Source: Thermoflexales bacterium (GTDB lineage Bacteria; Chloroflexota; Anaerolineae; B4-G1; SLSP01). Taken from it: 5,146 nucleotides of DNA. Below the pieces are notes generated by a model. That model saw only the letters and a list, made by a program, of their open reading frames with translations, was not told the origin of the DNA and did not search any database. The translations under genes were made by a program, and so were the position numbers. Location of the stretch: assembly GCA_007130345.1 (NCBI GenBank), contig SLSP01000355.1, forward strand, positions 1 through 5,146. The letters run 5' to 3'. Shown piece by piece: positions 1 to 5,146 of the stretch; position 1 is the first letter of the stretch, and each line of letters starts with the position of its first letter.

Positions 1-153
1 CATCCGGTACTGACCGTTGAGTAAACCGATCTCGCTGATCAGCCCGGCACCCATTTGACCTCGGGGCACCCACTCGGGGAGTACGCCCACATGCCGCTGC
101 CCACACCCCGTGCAGTGACCGACGTATTGTTGGTATTCCGTCACCGTATAGCG
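1..153 (-). pseudogene. IS66-type transposase fragment, zinc-finger end, continues past the left edge
   Basis: Reading the minus strand from 153 to 1 gives 51 open codons beginning RYTVTEYQQYVGHCTGCGQR. The CTGC pair followed by the phrase LPEWVPRGQMGAGLI and then LLNGQYRM matches the usual order in IS66 transposases: a small zinc-binding segment (CxxC), then LPxGVPxGxxGxxL, then a helix ending in GxYR. IS66 transposases are about 500 residues, with the DDE catalytic domain after this segment, so the catalytic part would lie left of base 1. The N-terminal part is missing: the frame meets the inverted repeat of the neighbouring element at 155 and then a stop codon inside it. No IS66-like sequence resumes after 625. 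It is therefore most likely a truncated remnant. The family call rests on motif recognition only. Confidence 0.75.
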
Positions 154-154
154 C

Positions 155-186
155 CAGCAATTCCCGTTATAATGTTAACTCTCTAA
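155..186 (+). repeat. left terminal inverted repeat (32 bp)
   Basis: The outer 12 bases CAGCAATTCCCG and the inner 15 bases ATGTTAACTCTCTAA are identical to the reverse complement of 594-625. Only the block between them differs: TTATA here against CTCTC in the other copy. Because of that difference this copy contains a perfect TATAAT at 168-173, which could act as a -10 box facing the truncated transposase. Confidence 0.85.
168..173 (+). promoter_or_regulatory. TATAAT -10 candidate inside the left inverted repeat
   Basis: This is an exact -10 consensus, 96 bp upstream of the transposase start at 270. The hexamers at a 16-18 bp spacing upstream (around 144-151, for example CGTATA) do not resemble TTGACA and would lie outside the element. 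There is no extended TGn. If the promoter works, it is weak or depends on flanking DNA. Confidence 0.35.
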
Positions 187-269
187 TAGATTTATAAATC
201 ACATTTAGGCTTTTCGTAACGCTCACCATCCGATACACTCCAAGGAACCTTCTACTTTTGGAGTGACTC

Positions 270-605
270 ATGCCCATGACTCGTCAGTTTTTTAAACCCG
301 ATCTCCGTACCCCCTTACCGAAGCTCCGCAAAGCGCTCTCCGCACCGGGTTTGCTCGGTATCGTGCGTGAGGCGTTGGCTCAGATCGATGATTCGCGTCC
401 TGGGTGTCCGATTCCGCTGGTGGATGCGTTGATGTCGGGTCTGGCGGTGTTTGGGTTGAAGTATCCGTCGTTGCTGCCGTTTGATTTGGCCTATCAGGAT
501 GAATCGCTCATCCGGGGTAACCTGAAGCGATTGTATGGGGTAGAGCATGCGCCGTGTGATACGCAACTGCGTACCCGACTCGATCCGGTGGAGTTAGAGA
601 GTTAA
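270..605 (+). pseudogene. Truncated transposase N-terminus (111 codons)
   Basis: The start ATG follows GGAG (260-263) by six bases. The segments ALMSGLAVFGLKYPSLLPFD and NLKRLYGVEHAPCDTQLRTR resemble the N-terminal helical domain of DDE transposases common in Gammaproteobacteria, which read roughly LLxGLAMFxLKYPSLLQF, then NLxxLYGxxxxPSDTxMRERLD. In those proteins a long catalytic domain follows. Here the frame passes directly from RLDPV into the right inverted repeat, which supplies the last residues ELES and the TAA. No DDE residue is encoded, so it cannot be an active transposase. A short DNA-binding product acting as an inhibitor is conceivable but unsupported. I cannot name the IS family with confidence. 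The overlapping minus-strand frame at 315-566 is a shadow. Confidence 0.75.
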
Positions 606-625
606 CATGAGAGCGGGAATTGCTG
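594..625 (-). repeat. right terminal inverted repeat (32 bp)
   Basis: This is the inverted partner of 155-186 with 29/32 matches; the three mismatches lie in a five-base block at 609-613. The repeat also contains the stop codon (TAA, 603-605) of the truncated transposase, so the reading frame is closed by the end of the element. Confidence 0.85.
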
Positions 626-664
626 CCACCGCGATCAATCCAGAATTGCCAGCTTGGGGGGTAG

Positions 665-775
665 GGGGCATGGTTTGTCCTGTCATCATTGAAATATACA
701 GGGTGTATGGCTGAGGCTCCCTACGCCCATCCCTACTACTGGGTGCCGTTCATCCTCATGGGGAATTGGTTGTGA
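665..775 (+). pseudogene. C-terminal remnant of a CHAT-domain protein
   Basis: The plus-strand frame ending at TGA 773-775 reads AEAPYAHPYYWVPFILMGNWL at its end. The phrase YAHPYYWxPFxLxGxW at the extreme C-terminus is typical of CHAT (caspase HetF-associated with TPRs) peptidase-like proteins, often large and carrying tetratricopeptide repeats. Only about 21 codons (from roughly 707) are recognisable. The codons before that (from 665, after an in-frame TAG at 662-664) do not look like CHAT sequence to me, and the catalytic His and Cys would lie much further upstream, in DNA that is absent. The rest of the gene was probably lost when the 155-625 element and the IS66 fragment came to lie next to it. 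There is no start codon context for an independent small gene. Confidence 0.7.
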
Positions 776-807
776 AGTCCCGGCGTCGCCCGTCATGGAC
801 CAGCATG

Positions 808-1275
808 TTACAGCAAGTAAATCGCCAGTATCAGACCAGCGCCGACCAGGGTCGCCAGCAACACATATTTCAAGCCGGTTAGCACAAATCGAAACGGCCC
901 ATTCATCAGCTTCTGGCACGCCAAGCCCGATAGAAAACCTGCGCCCACCGACCAATACCATTCAAAATCGGTTTCGGTGATGCCAAAGTAGGCAACGGCA
1001 ATGAACACCGCCGCGAATATCCACTCCGAAGCGACGGTTTCAAAGTCCTTTCTCGCCGCATGATGCGCCTGGTTTTGACTGGAGCCGGTCGATGTGGTGG
1101 CGAAGGGATCAGGGAGGTCCGGCGACCACACCTTACCAGCGCCGCCACACTCCATGCAGTATTTCCGTACTTCAACTTCTTGGAACATCCCAGCCTGTCC
1201 AGGAAGAGGGGGGAGCTTTTCGGTGGTTAAATAATCACCTGACCCTCTACAACTGAAACAAGTTTTCTGAATCAT
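808..1275 (-). CDS. Small zinc-motif membrane protein, unrecognised family (155 aa)
   Basis: Two CxxCxGxG motifs occur at residues 6-13 (CFSCRGSG) and 40-47 (CMECGGAG). This is the repeat that binds zinc in the DnaJ cysteine-rich domain and in several small zinc-ribbon proteins; two such motifs can together hold one zinc ion. The loop between them is about 26 residues. A polar, Ser/Thr/Gln-rich linker (50-80) leads to hydrophobic stretches at about 84-100, 105-120 and 131-155, so the protein is probably a membrane protein with an N-terminal zinc knuckle. It is not DnaJ: there is no J domain and only two motifs instead of four. The ATG at 1275 is the only usable start, since an in-frame TGA lies just upstream with no other ATG, GTG or TTG between. 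The ribosome binding site is weak. The gene lies 106 bp downstream of the 965-aa gene on the same strand and faces the CHAT remnant. Function unknown. Confidence 0.75.
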   Translation of the reverse strand: MIQKTCFSCRGSGDYLTTEKLPPLPGQAGMFQEVEVRKYCMECGGAGKVWSPDLPDPFATTSTGSSQNQAHHAARKDFETVASEWIFAAVFIAVAYFGITETDFEWYWSVGAGFLSGLACQKLMNGPFRFVLTGLKYVLLATLVGAGLILAIYLL

Positions 1276-1349
1276 ATCAATAATCTCATGGCAACCTCAA
1301 ATTAAGAAAAGATTGTCGGGAGTTTACCGACTCTTCTCGAACCCGCATC

Positions 1350-1366
1350 GGCGGCGGAGCGCCGCC
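1350..1366 (-). terminator. GC-rich hairpin between the two minus-strand genes, possible terminator or attenuator
   Basis: The sequence GGCGGCG-GAG-CGCCGCC forms a perfect 7-bp stem with a 3-base loop, beginning 15 bases past the stop codon of the 965-aa gene. No T-run follows on the minus strand, so it is not a standard intrinsic terminator. It could stabilise the 3' end of the upstream transcript or reduce read-through into the 155-aa gene. Confidence 0.4.
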
Positions 1367-1381
1367 CTGGCAGCGCTCGCC

Positions 1382-4279
1382 TTAATTCACCGGGGTAAAG
1401 AGCCATCCCTGCTGGACTCGGACGAAGCGTCCCCGCGCGACTTCCCCAGCGCCCAACAGATCTCCGATCCGTCCGCGCATCCAGGGACTATCGATCGCAA
1501 AGCCGACGTCGTAATCGCAAACGAAGCCCGCCTGATTGACGGCGGTCGCGCAGCCGATTTTGCCGAACCGGGTCATGCGCATCTGAAAATCGCTCCGTTG
1601 CCCGGCGGCAATCAGTAACGCCAGGCATTCCGCCGCCATGATCGGGTCGGTCGGGTTGCCCTGCCGGCAGCGGGTCAGGGTGGCGCGCAACTGATCGTTC
1701 ATTTCGTCGATACGGGCTTTGACGGCCAGCAGCATGTCCTCGGCGGTCGGTTCTCCAGGGAGCGCGCTCGCCGAGTGATCGGCAAAGTCGATGGACGCGA
1801 TCTCATGGCGCGCGATGGCGTCCCGCACCGCCTCCCGATAGGCGGCGATGGCGGCCGAGCCGCTGAAGACCCGACGGTCCACATACCGCTCTGCCTCGGC
1901 TTCCACCGCCGCGCGCGGCTCGCCGTGGATGTCGGCCGTCATCAGGGCGTCGCGAAACGCCTGCTGGATGGCGGGCGCGCGCACCAACGCCTCGCGCCGG
2001 GCGCCGATCGGTTCGGCCATGCGCCGCGCCGCGTCCAGACCCAGTTCGGGAGTTAGGTAGTCGAACAGTCGTTCGGTCTCCTGGGTCGCGCGCGTCACCA
2101 CGGCGAGGCCATCGAGGGTGTCCGGCGCGGCGCGCGCGGTTTCGAGCGCTTTGGCGAGAATCGGCGTCGCGATCGCATCGGCCTTTTGGCGCGCGCGGCT
2201 GCGTAGATCCGCCCGAACGTCCGGCGCCAGCGACCGCATGGACGCATCCAAGAGCAGCGTCCGCAATTCGCGTAGCGTTTCCAGATTGTTTGGCCATCGG
2301 TCGAGCGTCCTCGCCTTCTCCAACATGACGGCGATGGCGATGGCGTCGCGCTTGGTCGCGATCGCCCCGGATAAGGCGTCCCGCTCGCCCGGGGTGATTT
2401 CCTTGGCGCGTTGGTTCGCTTGCGCGGCGATGGCGTCCAGACGCGCCAGACTGGCGGAAGCGTTTGGAAGCTGCGCGACTTCAGCTTGCGCGGCGCTGAT
2501 CCAATCGGCCGATTCCCGGCGATTGATCAGTGCGGCCTGGAGCTGCTCGAAAACGCTTGATCCCTCAAAGGGCCTATAGGCCCACTGCAAATCCGGACTG
2601 ACCCGACGCGCGCAAAGAGGAATCAAGTTCCACAGTGCGTTGCGCTCCGTCTCGGTGGTCAGGCTGTAGGGCAGGCCGAAGACCGGAACGAACGCGGTAT
2701 CCTCCAGCAGCGGCAAGCCCCGCTCGAGCGACCACGGGCTGCGCGATGATCCGGCCGGGGTTCCGCTCAGGATCGGTTCCCACCAGCCCAGCAAGGCGCG
2801 GCACTGCGCGTCGACCGAAGGCGCGGCCCGCAGCGCGCCACCGAGCCCAGAGGGCAGTTCGAGGGGCGGTCCCTCGCCGGCGTCAAGCGCGGCCTGGATG
2901 GCCTCGGTTGCGGGACGGAGCAGGAAGGGCGACCAGCCGTATTCCTCGATGAGGAGATGGCCGTCCGCGTCGCCGGCGATAATCAGAGGGCGCGGTAGAC
3001 TGAACGCCTCTTTGCCGCTGCGCGGCGGTGCGGGCGCAGAACGCCCTTCATCGCGCAAGATCTCCATCTGGGCGAAGAGCAACCGGCCATCGTCCAGGAC
3101 CACCAGCGGGCGGATCGTGGCGGCATAACGGTGCTGGCGAAGCGGCGATTCGGTGATGGGTCGCACCCGCTCGTAGACCCCCGCCAGTCCCTGCGGCGTT
3201 TGCGCGAACACGATTCGCACCTGTTCCGCCCCCGAGCGGCCCCAAAGGTATCTCGCTTCGTTCAGCTTGACCTCGGCCAGATCGATGTGGTCCCCGAAAT
3301 AGTATCCAGCCCAGACGCCGGGGCCGACGCCCGGCGGCAGTGCGATTGGAACGCCGACTCGGCGCAGCGGGATGTTTTCCCCTTGGCATCGGGTTCCACC
3401 AATGCGCGGTGGGTGCATGGAGGCGGTCAACTGGTCCCCGGAGCCGGCGAGCGCCAGCGTTATCTTGTCTTGGTAAATACCCACAGACCCGTGTGGCGGG
3501 TATAGTCCATAGACTTGTCCCTGTTTAAGCAGGGCCACGGAATCCGGGGTTTCCAGTTGTCCACCATAAAGCGTACGGTGCGGGCCTCTGGGGTCTTGCG
3601 GCACGGTCAAGATCGCGGCCGAGGCGATCGTATCGCCGGCGCCGATCAGGCTGATGCGCAGGGAAGGAGGGGATTCCGAGGGTGGGTCGCAAGTGAGCTG
3701 ACCTTCCCAATCGCCCAAGAAAGGTTCGAGCGACGCAGTCGGCTGCGCGGCTTCAATCAGCCCCTCAAGCGACTCTTCAAGCGACCGCTTTGCGGAGGTT
3801 CCGTCCGCGTCTTGCCGCTGGGCGGCGAACGTCCCCGAACCCTGGCCGCCACCGCAATTGCGCAGCGTGCCTTCGATGCTCAGGCCGTTATCGTGGATCC
3901 GCCCCTCCAGAGGCATGCTGGAAAAGCCGGCCGGACGTTCGAGCCAGGCGTCCGGCACGAAGGAGAAGCCGCGATCCCGGGCGTTAAATCGGCCAATGGC
4001 CTTGTAGGCGGCATTCTGCTCGGGACTGCGGGTGCCACCGCTTCCGGCAAACCGCACGACGCCTTGGTACAGCGCGTTGTCCGGGTCGGCGACTTCCAGG
4101 GTGAAAGCGCCCGTGACTGGGGTCGCCGTGAAGCTTTGGCAGGTGTAGCTTCCGGTCCAGATTCCGATCAGCGGGGAGTCGGCGGCCCAAGCGAACGAGC
4201 TGGCGGCCTGAAGCAGACCGGCGAGCAAAACGAGCGGAATGAAGCGGCGACGGGCCGGGGCGCTGGATGGGTCGTGCAT
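1382..4279 (-). CDS. Large exported multidomain protein of unrecognised family (965 aa)
   Basis: I chose the ATG at 4279 because AGGAGA lies seven bases upstream and because it opens directly into a signal peptide: RRR at 10-12, a hydrophobic core at 13-30, and a likely cut after AWA or AWAA (32/33). There is no lipobox Cys, so the mature protein should be periplasmic or secreted. The start of a module with GxWxG recurs three times, at residues 39-43, 189-193 and 321-325. In the first two copies a Cys follows four residues after the motif (C47, C197), with a second Cys about 95-101 residues later (C142, C298). This suggests tandem disulfide-closed beta domains; the third copy lacks the pair. 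A middle domain follows, with C493 and C556 (around DAQCRALLGWW and VPVFGLPYS). Next comes a long Ala/Arg/Glu-rich helical region, about 575-895, and a small terminal domain with C871/C885 and C910/C921 ending in GRFVRVQQGWLFTPVN. All ten Cys fall in plausible pairs. There is no catalytic motif I can name. The frame is intact over 2.9 kb, which argues for selection. Long antisense frames across it are GC-rich shadows. Confidence 0.85.
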   Translation of the reverse strand: MHDPSSAPARRRFIPLVLLAGLLQAASSFAWAADSPLIGIWTGSYTCQSFTATPVTGAFTLEVADPDNALYQGVVRFAGSGGTRSPEQNAAYKAIGRFNARDRGFSFVPDAWLERPAGFSSMPLEGRIHDNGLSIEGTLRNCGGGQGSGTFAAQRQDADGTSAKRSLEESLEGLIEAAQPTASLEPFLGDWEGQLTCDPPSESPPSLRISLIGAGDTIASAAILTVPQDPRGPHRTLYGGQLETPDSVALLKQGQVYGLYPPHGSVGIYQDKITLALAGSGDQLTASMHPPRIGGTRCQGENIPLRRVGVPIALPPGVGPGVWAGYYFGDHIDLAEVKLNEARYLWGRSGAEQVRIVFAQTPQGLAGVYERVRPITESPLRQHRYAATIRPLVVLDDGRLLFAQMEILRDEGRSAPAPPRSGKEAFSLPRPLIIAGDADGHLLIEEYGWSPFLLRPATEAIQAALDAGEGPPLELPSGLGGALRAAPSVDAQCRALLGWWEPILSGTPAGSSRSPWSLERGLPLLEDTAFVPVFGLPYSLTTETERNALWNLIPLCARRVSPDLQWAYRPFEGSSVFEQLQAALINRRESADWISAAQAEVAQLPNASASLARLDAIAAQANQRAKEITPGERDALSGAIATKRDAIAIAVMLEKARTLDRWPNNLETLRELRTLLLDASMRSLAPDVRADLRSRARQKADAIATPILAKALETARAAPDTLDGLAVVTRATQETERLFDYLTPELGLDAARRMAEPIGARREALVRAPAIQQAFRDALMTADIHGEPRAAVEAEAERYVDRRVFSGSAAIAAYREAVRDAIARHEIASIDFADHSASALPGEPTAEDMLLAVKARIDEMNDQLRATLTRCRQGNPTDPIMAAECLALLIAAGQRSDFQMRMTRFGKIGCATAVNQAGFVCDYDVGFAIDSPWMRGRIGDLLGAGEVARGRFVRVQQGWLFTPVN

Positions 4280-4286
4280 GGCGAGT

Positions 4287-4292
4287 TCTCCT
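4287..4292 (-). promoter_or_regulatory. ribosome binding site of the 965-aa gene
   Basis: AGGAGA on the minus strand lies seven bases before the ATG at 4279. It fixes the start there and not at the in-frame ATG at 4402, which lies inside the LysR remnant and would bury the signal peptide behind 41 extra residues. Confidence 0.75.
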
Positions 4293-4318
4293 ATGGATAG
4301 AAATTCCACCCCTACTTT

Positions 4319-4350
4319 CCTATATACTTTCGTCAGAATAGACGATGCAA
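4319..4350 (-). promoter_or_regulatory. weak promoter candidate for the 965-aa gene
   Basis: On the minus strand TTGCAT (-35-like, 3/6 match) is followed after 18 bases by TATATA (-10-like, 4/6 match, around 4321-4326). It lies about 40 bp upstream of the start codon in the only AT-rich stretch near the gene. The match is modest, and its -35 overlaps the dyad at 4346-4358. Confidence 0.3.
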
Positions 4351-4358
4351 GTGTTGCA
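4346..4358. promoter_or_regulatory. perfect 5-3-5 dyad of T-N11-A type, possible operator
   Basis: TGCAA-GTG-TTGCA is a perfect inverted repeat with 5-base arms. Its form, T-N11-A with dyad symmetry, is the classical LysR-type regulator box. It overlaps the -35 candidate of the 965-aa gene and lies just past the broken end of the LysR remnant. Binding by a LysR-type or other dimeric regulator is inferred, not shown. Confidence 0.35.
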
Positions 4359-4369
4359 GCATGATATAT

Positions 4370-4692
4370 TAGGCAGTAGCGTATGCACAACCGTTTCGGC
4401 AACCCCGATGCGGATGGTGCCGACGTAATCGGCCTCGGGGCGCAGCTCGGTCACAATGCGATCACGCAAGGTGGTCAACCGTTCCGCCTGTTCGATAAAA
4501 CGCCGGCTCGTCGCGGTTAAGCGCACCCGCCGTTGCTGGCGGTCAAAAATCTGGATCCTCAAGACGTTTCTCCAGCAAGGCAATACGCGCCGATACGGCC
4601 GACTGTGCAATACCTAAACGGTGAGCCGCTGCACGGAATCCGCCTTGCCGCACCACCTCGCGAACCATTTCCACATCACGGATGCCGAACAT
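4370..4692 (-). pseudogene. LysR-type transcriptional regulator, frameshifted and truncated
   Basis: From ATG 4692 (GGAGG three bases upstream) the minus strand reads a LysR N-terminus: MFGIRDVEMVREVVRQGGFR, then AAAHRLGIAQSAVSARIALL, the winged helix-turn-helix with the typical LGIAQSAVSxRIxxLE. This frame closes at TGA 4545-4543 after 49 codons. The homologous sequence continues in another frame as RIQIFDRQQRRVRLTATSRR, and on to GTIRIGVAETVVHTLLP. One surplus base near 4555-4562 explains the shift. Similarity ends near 4370, about 105 residues in, where the effector-binding domain (normally about 200 more residues) should begin. The sequence after that is the promoter region of the 965-aa gene. 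The product would be a 49-aa partial DNA-binding domain at best. Confidence 0.85.
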
Positions 4693-4784
4693 CTACCTCC
4701 AGCCCCACTTCCTTCCTCAATACTGCGGACAGTTTTTGATGAAAACCTGTTAAGAGGGTAGTGGCACGGGTCAATCTTGGGTAA

Positions 4785-4800
4785 TGTGAAGTTTCTCACA
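4785..4800. promoter_or_regulatory. CRP-type binding site consensus (TGTGA-N6-TCACA)
   Basis: TGTGA-AGTTTC-TCACA carries both half-sites of the CRP/Vfr consensus without a mismatch at the standard 6-base spacing. It lies 26 bp before the transposase start at 4827 and about 93 bp before the LysR start at 4692 on the other strand, so it could act in either direction. It may belong to the end of the insertion sequence. Chance occurrence cannot be excluded. Confidence 0.4.
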
Positions 4801-4826
4801 CTCACTCACACCGAGAGAGGCTCCCG

Positions 4827-5146
4827 ATGCCGCTATTGACCAGTGTACTGCTCAATATGGGCGTCAGCCAACCGTTGCAACGGTTTATCAGGTGCTATTG
4901 CTGATCGTTCCAGGGCGGTCGACGTTTCGCAACCTGAGTCGTTACAGCGGGTATGTGGAGAAGACATTCAGTCGTTGGTTCCGACGTTCGCTGGATTGGG
5001 CGAAGCTGAACGTGATGGCGATCCGAACGATGGTACCTGCAGAGCATGAGTCGATCCTCGCGTTTGACCCCAGTTATATGGCCAAAAGCGGTCGGCACAC
5101 CGAAGGGGTGGGCTACTTCTGGAATAGCTCGGTGGGGCGAGCGCAA
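4827..5146 (+). pseudogene. DDE transposase N-terminal part, frameshifted, continues past the right edge
   Basis: ATG 4827 has GAGAGG six bases upstream and opens MPLLTSVLLNMGVSQPLQRF, which closes at TGA 4902-4904 after 25 codons. The transposase-like sequence carries on one base back, from about 4889: QVLLLIVPGRSTFRNLSRYS, then GYVEKTFSRWFRRSLDW, and AFDPSYMAKSGRHTEGVGYF, open to the last base. The phrases PGRxTxRNLxRYS, EKTxxRWF and FDPSxxxKSGxxTxGxxxFW are those of IS4/IS701-like DDE transposases. The Asp at 5066-5068 is the likely first catalytic residue, and the remaining acidic residues would lie beyond the window. A lost base near 4886-4891 explains the shift. The downstream frame has no ATG, GTG or TTG between its upstream TGA and the GTG at 4892, so it has no good start of its own. 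I cannot fix the left end of this insertion sequence; it should fall between about 4700 and 4827. Confidence 0.75.

Larger units (their letters stand above)
155..625 (+). mobile_element. 471-bp internally deleted insertion element with 32-bp terminal inverted repeats
   Basis: The ends are inverted copies of each other: 155-186 against 594-625, starting CAGCAATTCCCG at the outer tip and agreeing at 29 of 32 positions. Between them lie about 80 bp of AT-rich leader and a transposase N-terminus (270-605) that stops inside the right repeat. Transposases of the apparent type are normally around 400 residues or more, so most of the gene is missing. The simplest reading is a non-autonomous derivative made by internal deletion, which could only move with help from a full-length relative. 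I see no target-site duplication: the left flank ends TAGCGC and the right flank begins CCACCG. The flanks also belong to unrelated genes (IS66 transposase and CHAT protein), so a deletion or recombination next to the element is likely. Confidence 0.8.

Noticed and set aside
155..625. CRISPR repeat or integron attC interpretation of the paired repeats
   Set aside because: There are only two copies, in inverted orientation at the ends of a transposase fragment, which is the pattern of terminal inverted repeats.
808..1275. Calling the 155-aa protein DnaJ
   Set aside because: It has two rather than four CxxCxGxG motifs, no J domain with HPD, and membrane segments that DnaJ lacks.
1313..1618. 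101-codon plus-strand open frame
   Set aside because: It overlaps the 3' end of the 965-aa gene in antisense and shows no homology I recognise.
1803..2297. 164-codon minus-strand open frame
   Set aside because: Same-strand alternative frame inside the 965-aa gene; Arg/Gly-rich with no domain.
2118..2579. 153-codon plus-strand open frame
   Set aside because: Antisense to the helical part of the 965-aa protein; its Ala/Ser/Arg-rich content mirrors the codons on the other strand.
3515..4300. 261-codon plus-strand open frame
   Set aside because: It is antisense to the exported-protein gene, with low-complexity Arg/Gly-rich composition typical of a GC-rich shadow frame and no recognisable domain.
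4280..4402. In-frame N-terminal extension of the 965-aa protein to an ATG at 4402
   Set aside because: It lies over the LysR remnant and promoter region, would place 41 residues before the signal peptide, and has no ribosome binding site comparable to that at 4287-4292.
4320..4610. 96-codon minus-strand frame as an independent gene
   Set aside because: Its middle is the second part of the LysR remnant after the frameshift; both its first and last residues are out-of-frame or non-homologous sequence.
4843..5049. 68-codon plus-strand frame
   Set aside because: Another frame over the transposase; the transposase motifs are in the frame that includes 4889.

Overview
The window looks like an accessory, decaying stretch of a chromosome from a GC-rich proteobacterium. 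A gammaproteobacterium of the Chromatiales or Competibacter type is my guess, from the flavour of the transposases and the CHAT remnant; no marker gene settles it. Only two genes look intact. Both are on the minus strand and sit between broken transposases and gene remnants.

Layout from left to right. Bases 1-153 hold a minus-strand fragment of an IS66-type transposase that runs off the left edge. Bases 155-625 form a 471-bp element bounded by 32-bp inverted repeats (29/32 identical). It carries only the first ~111 codons of an unrelated transposase, and its stop codon comes from the right inverted repeat. Bases 665-775 (secure from 707) hold the last ~20 codons of a CHAT-domain protein on the plus strand. 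Bases 808-1275 (minus) encode a 155-residue protein with two CxxCxGxG zinc-binding motifs and hydrophobic C-terminal segments. Bases 1382-4279 (minus) encode a 965-residue exported protein of unrecognised family, with repeated GxWxG modules, ten cysteines and a long helical middle. Bases 4370-4692 (minus) are a LysR-type regulator broken by a frameshift and lacking its effector-binding domain. Bases 4827-5146 (plus) are the start of a third, different transposase; its first codons are frameshifted and it continues past the right edge.

Likely working content: the 965-aa gene has a good ribosome binding site, a convincing signal peptide and a weak promoter candidate. That promoter overlaps a perfect dyad (TGCAA-GTG-TTGCA) of the T-N11-A form bound by LysR-type regulators. 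The 155-aa gene follows 106 bp downstream on the same strand, with a GC-rich hairpin between, so co-transcription is possible but unproven. A perfect TGTGA-N6-TCACA dyad, the CRP half-site consensus, lies between the LysR remnant and the last transposase.

I see no tRNA, rRNA, CRISPR array or complete defence system. The best candidates for something undescribed are the 965-aa modular exported protein, the small zinc-motif membrane protein beside it, and the short inverted-repeat element.
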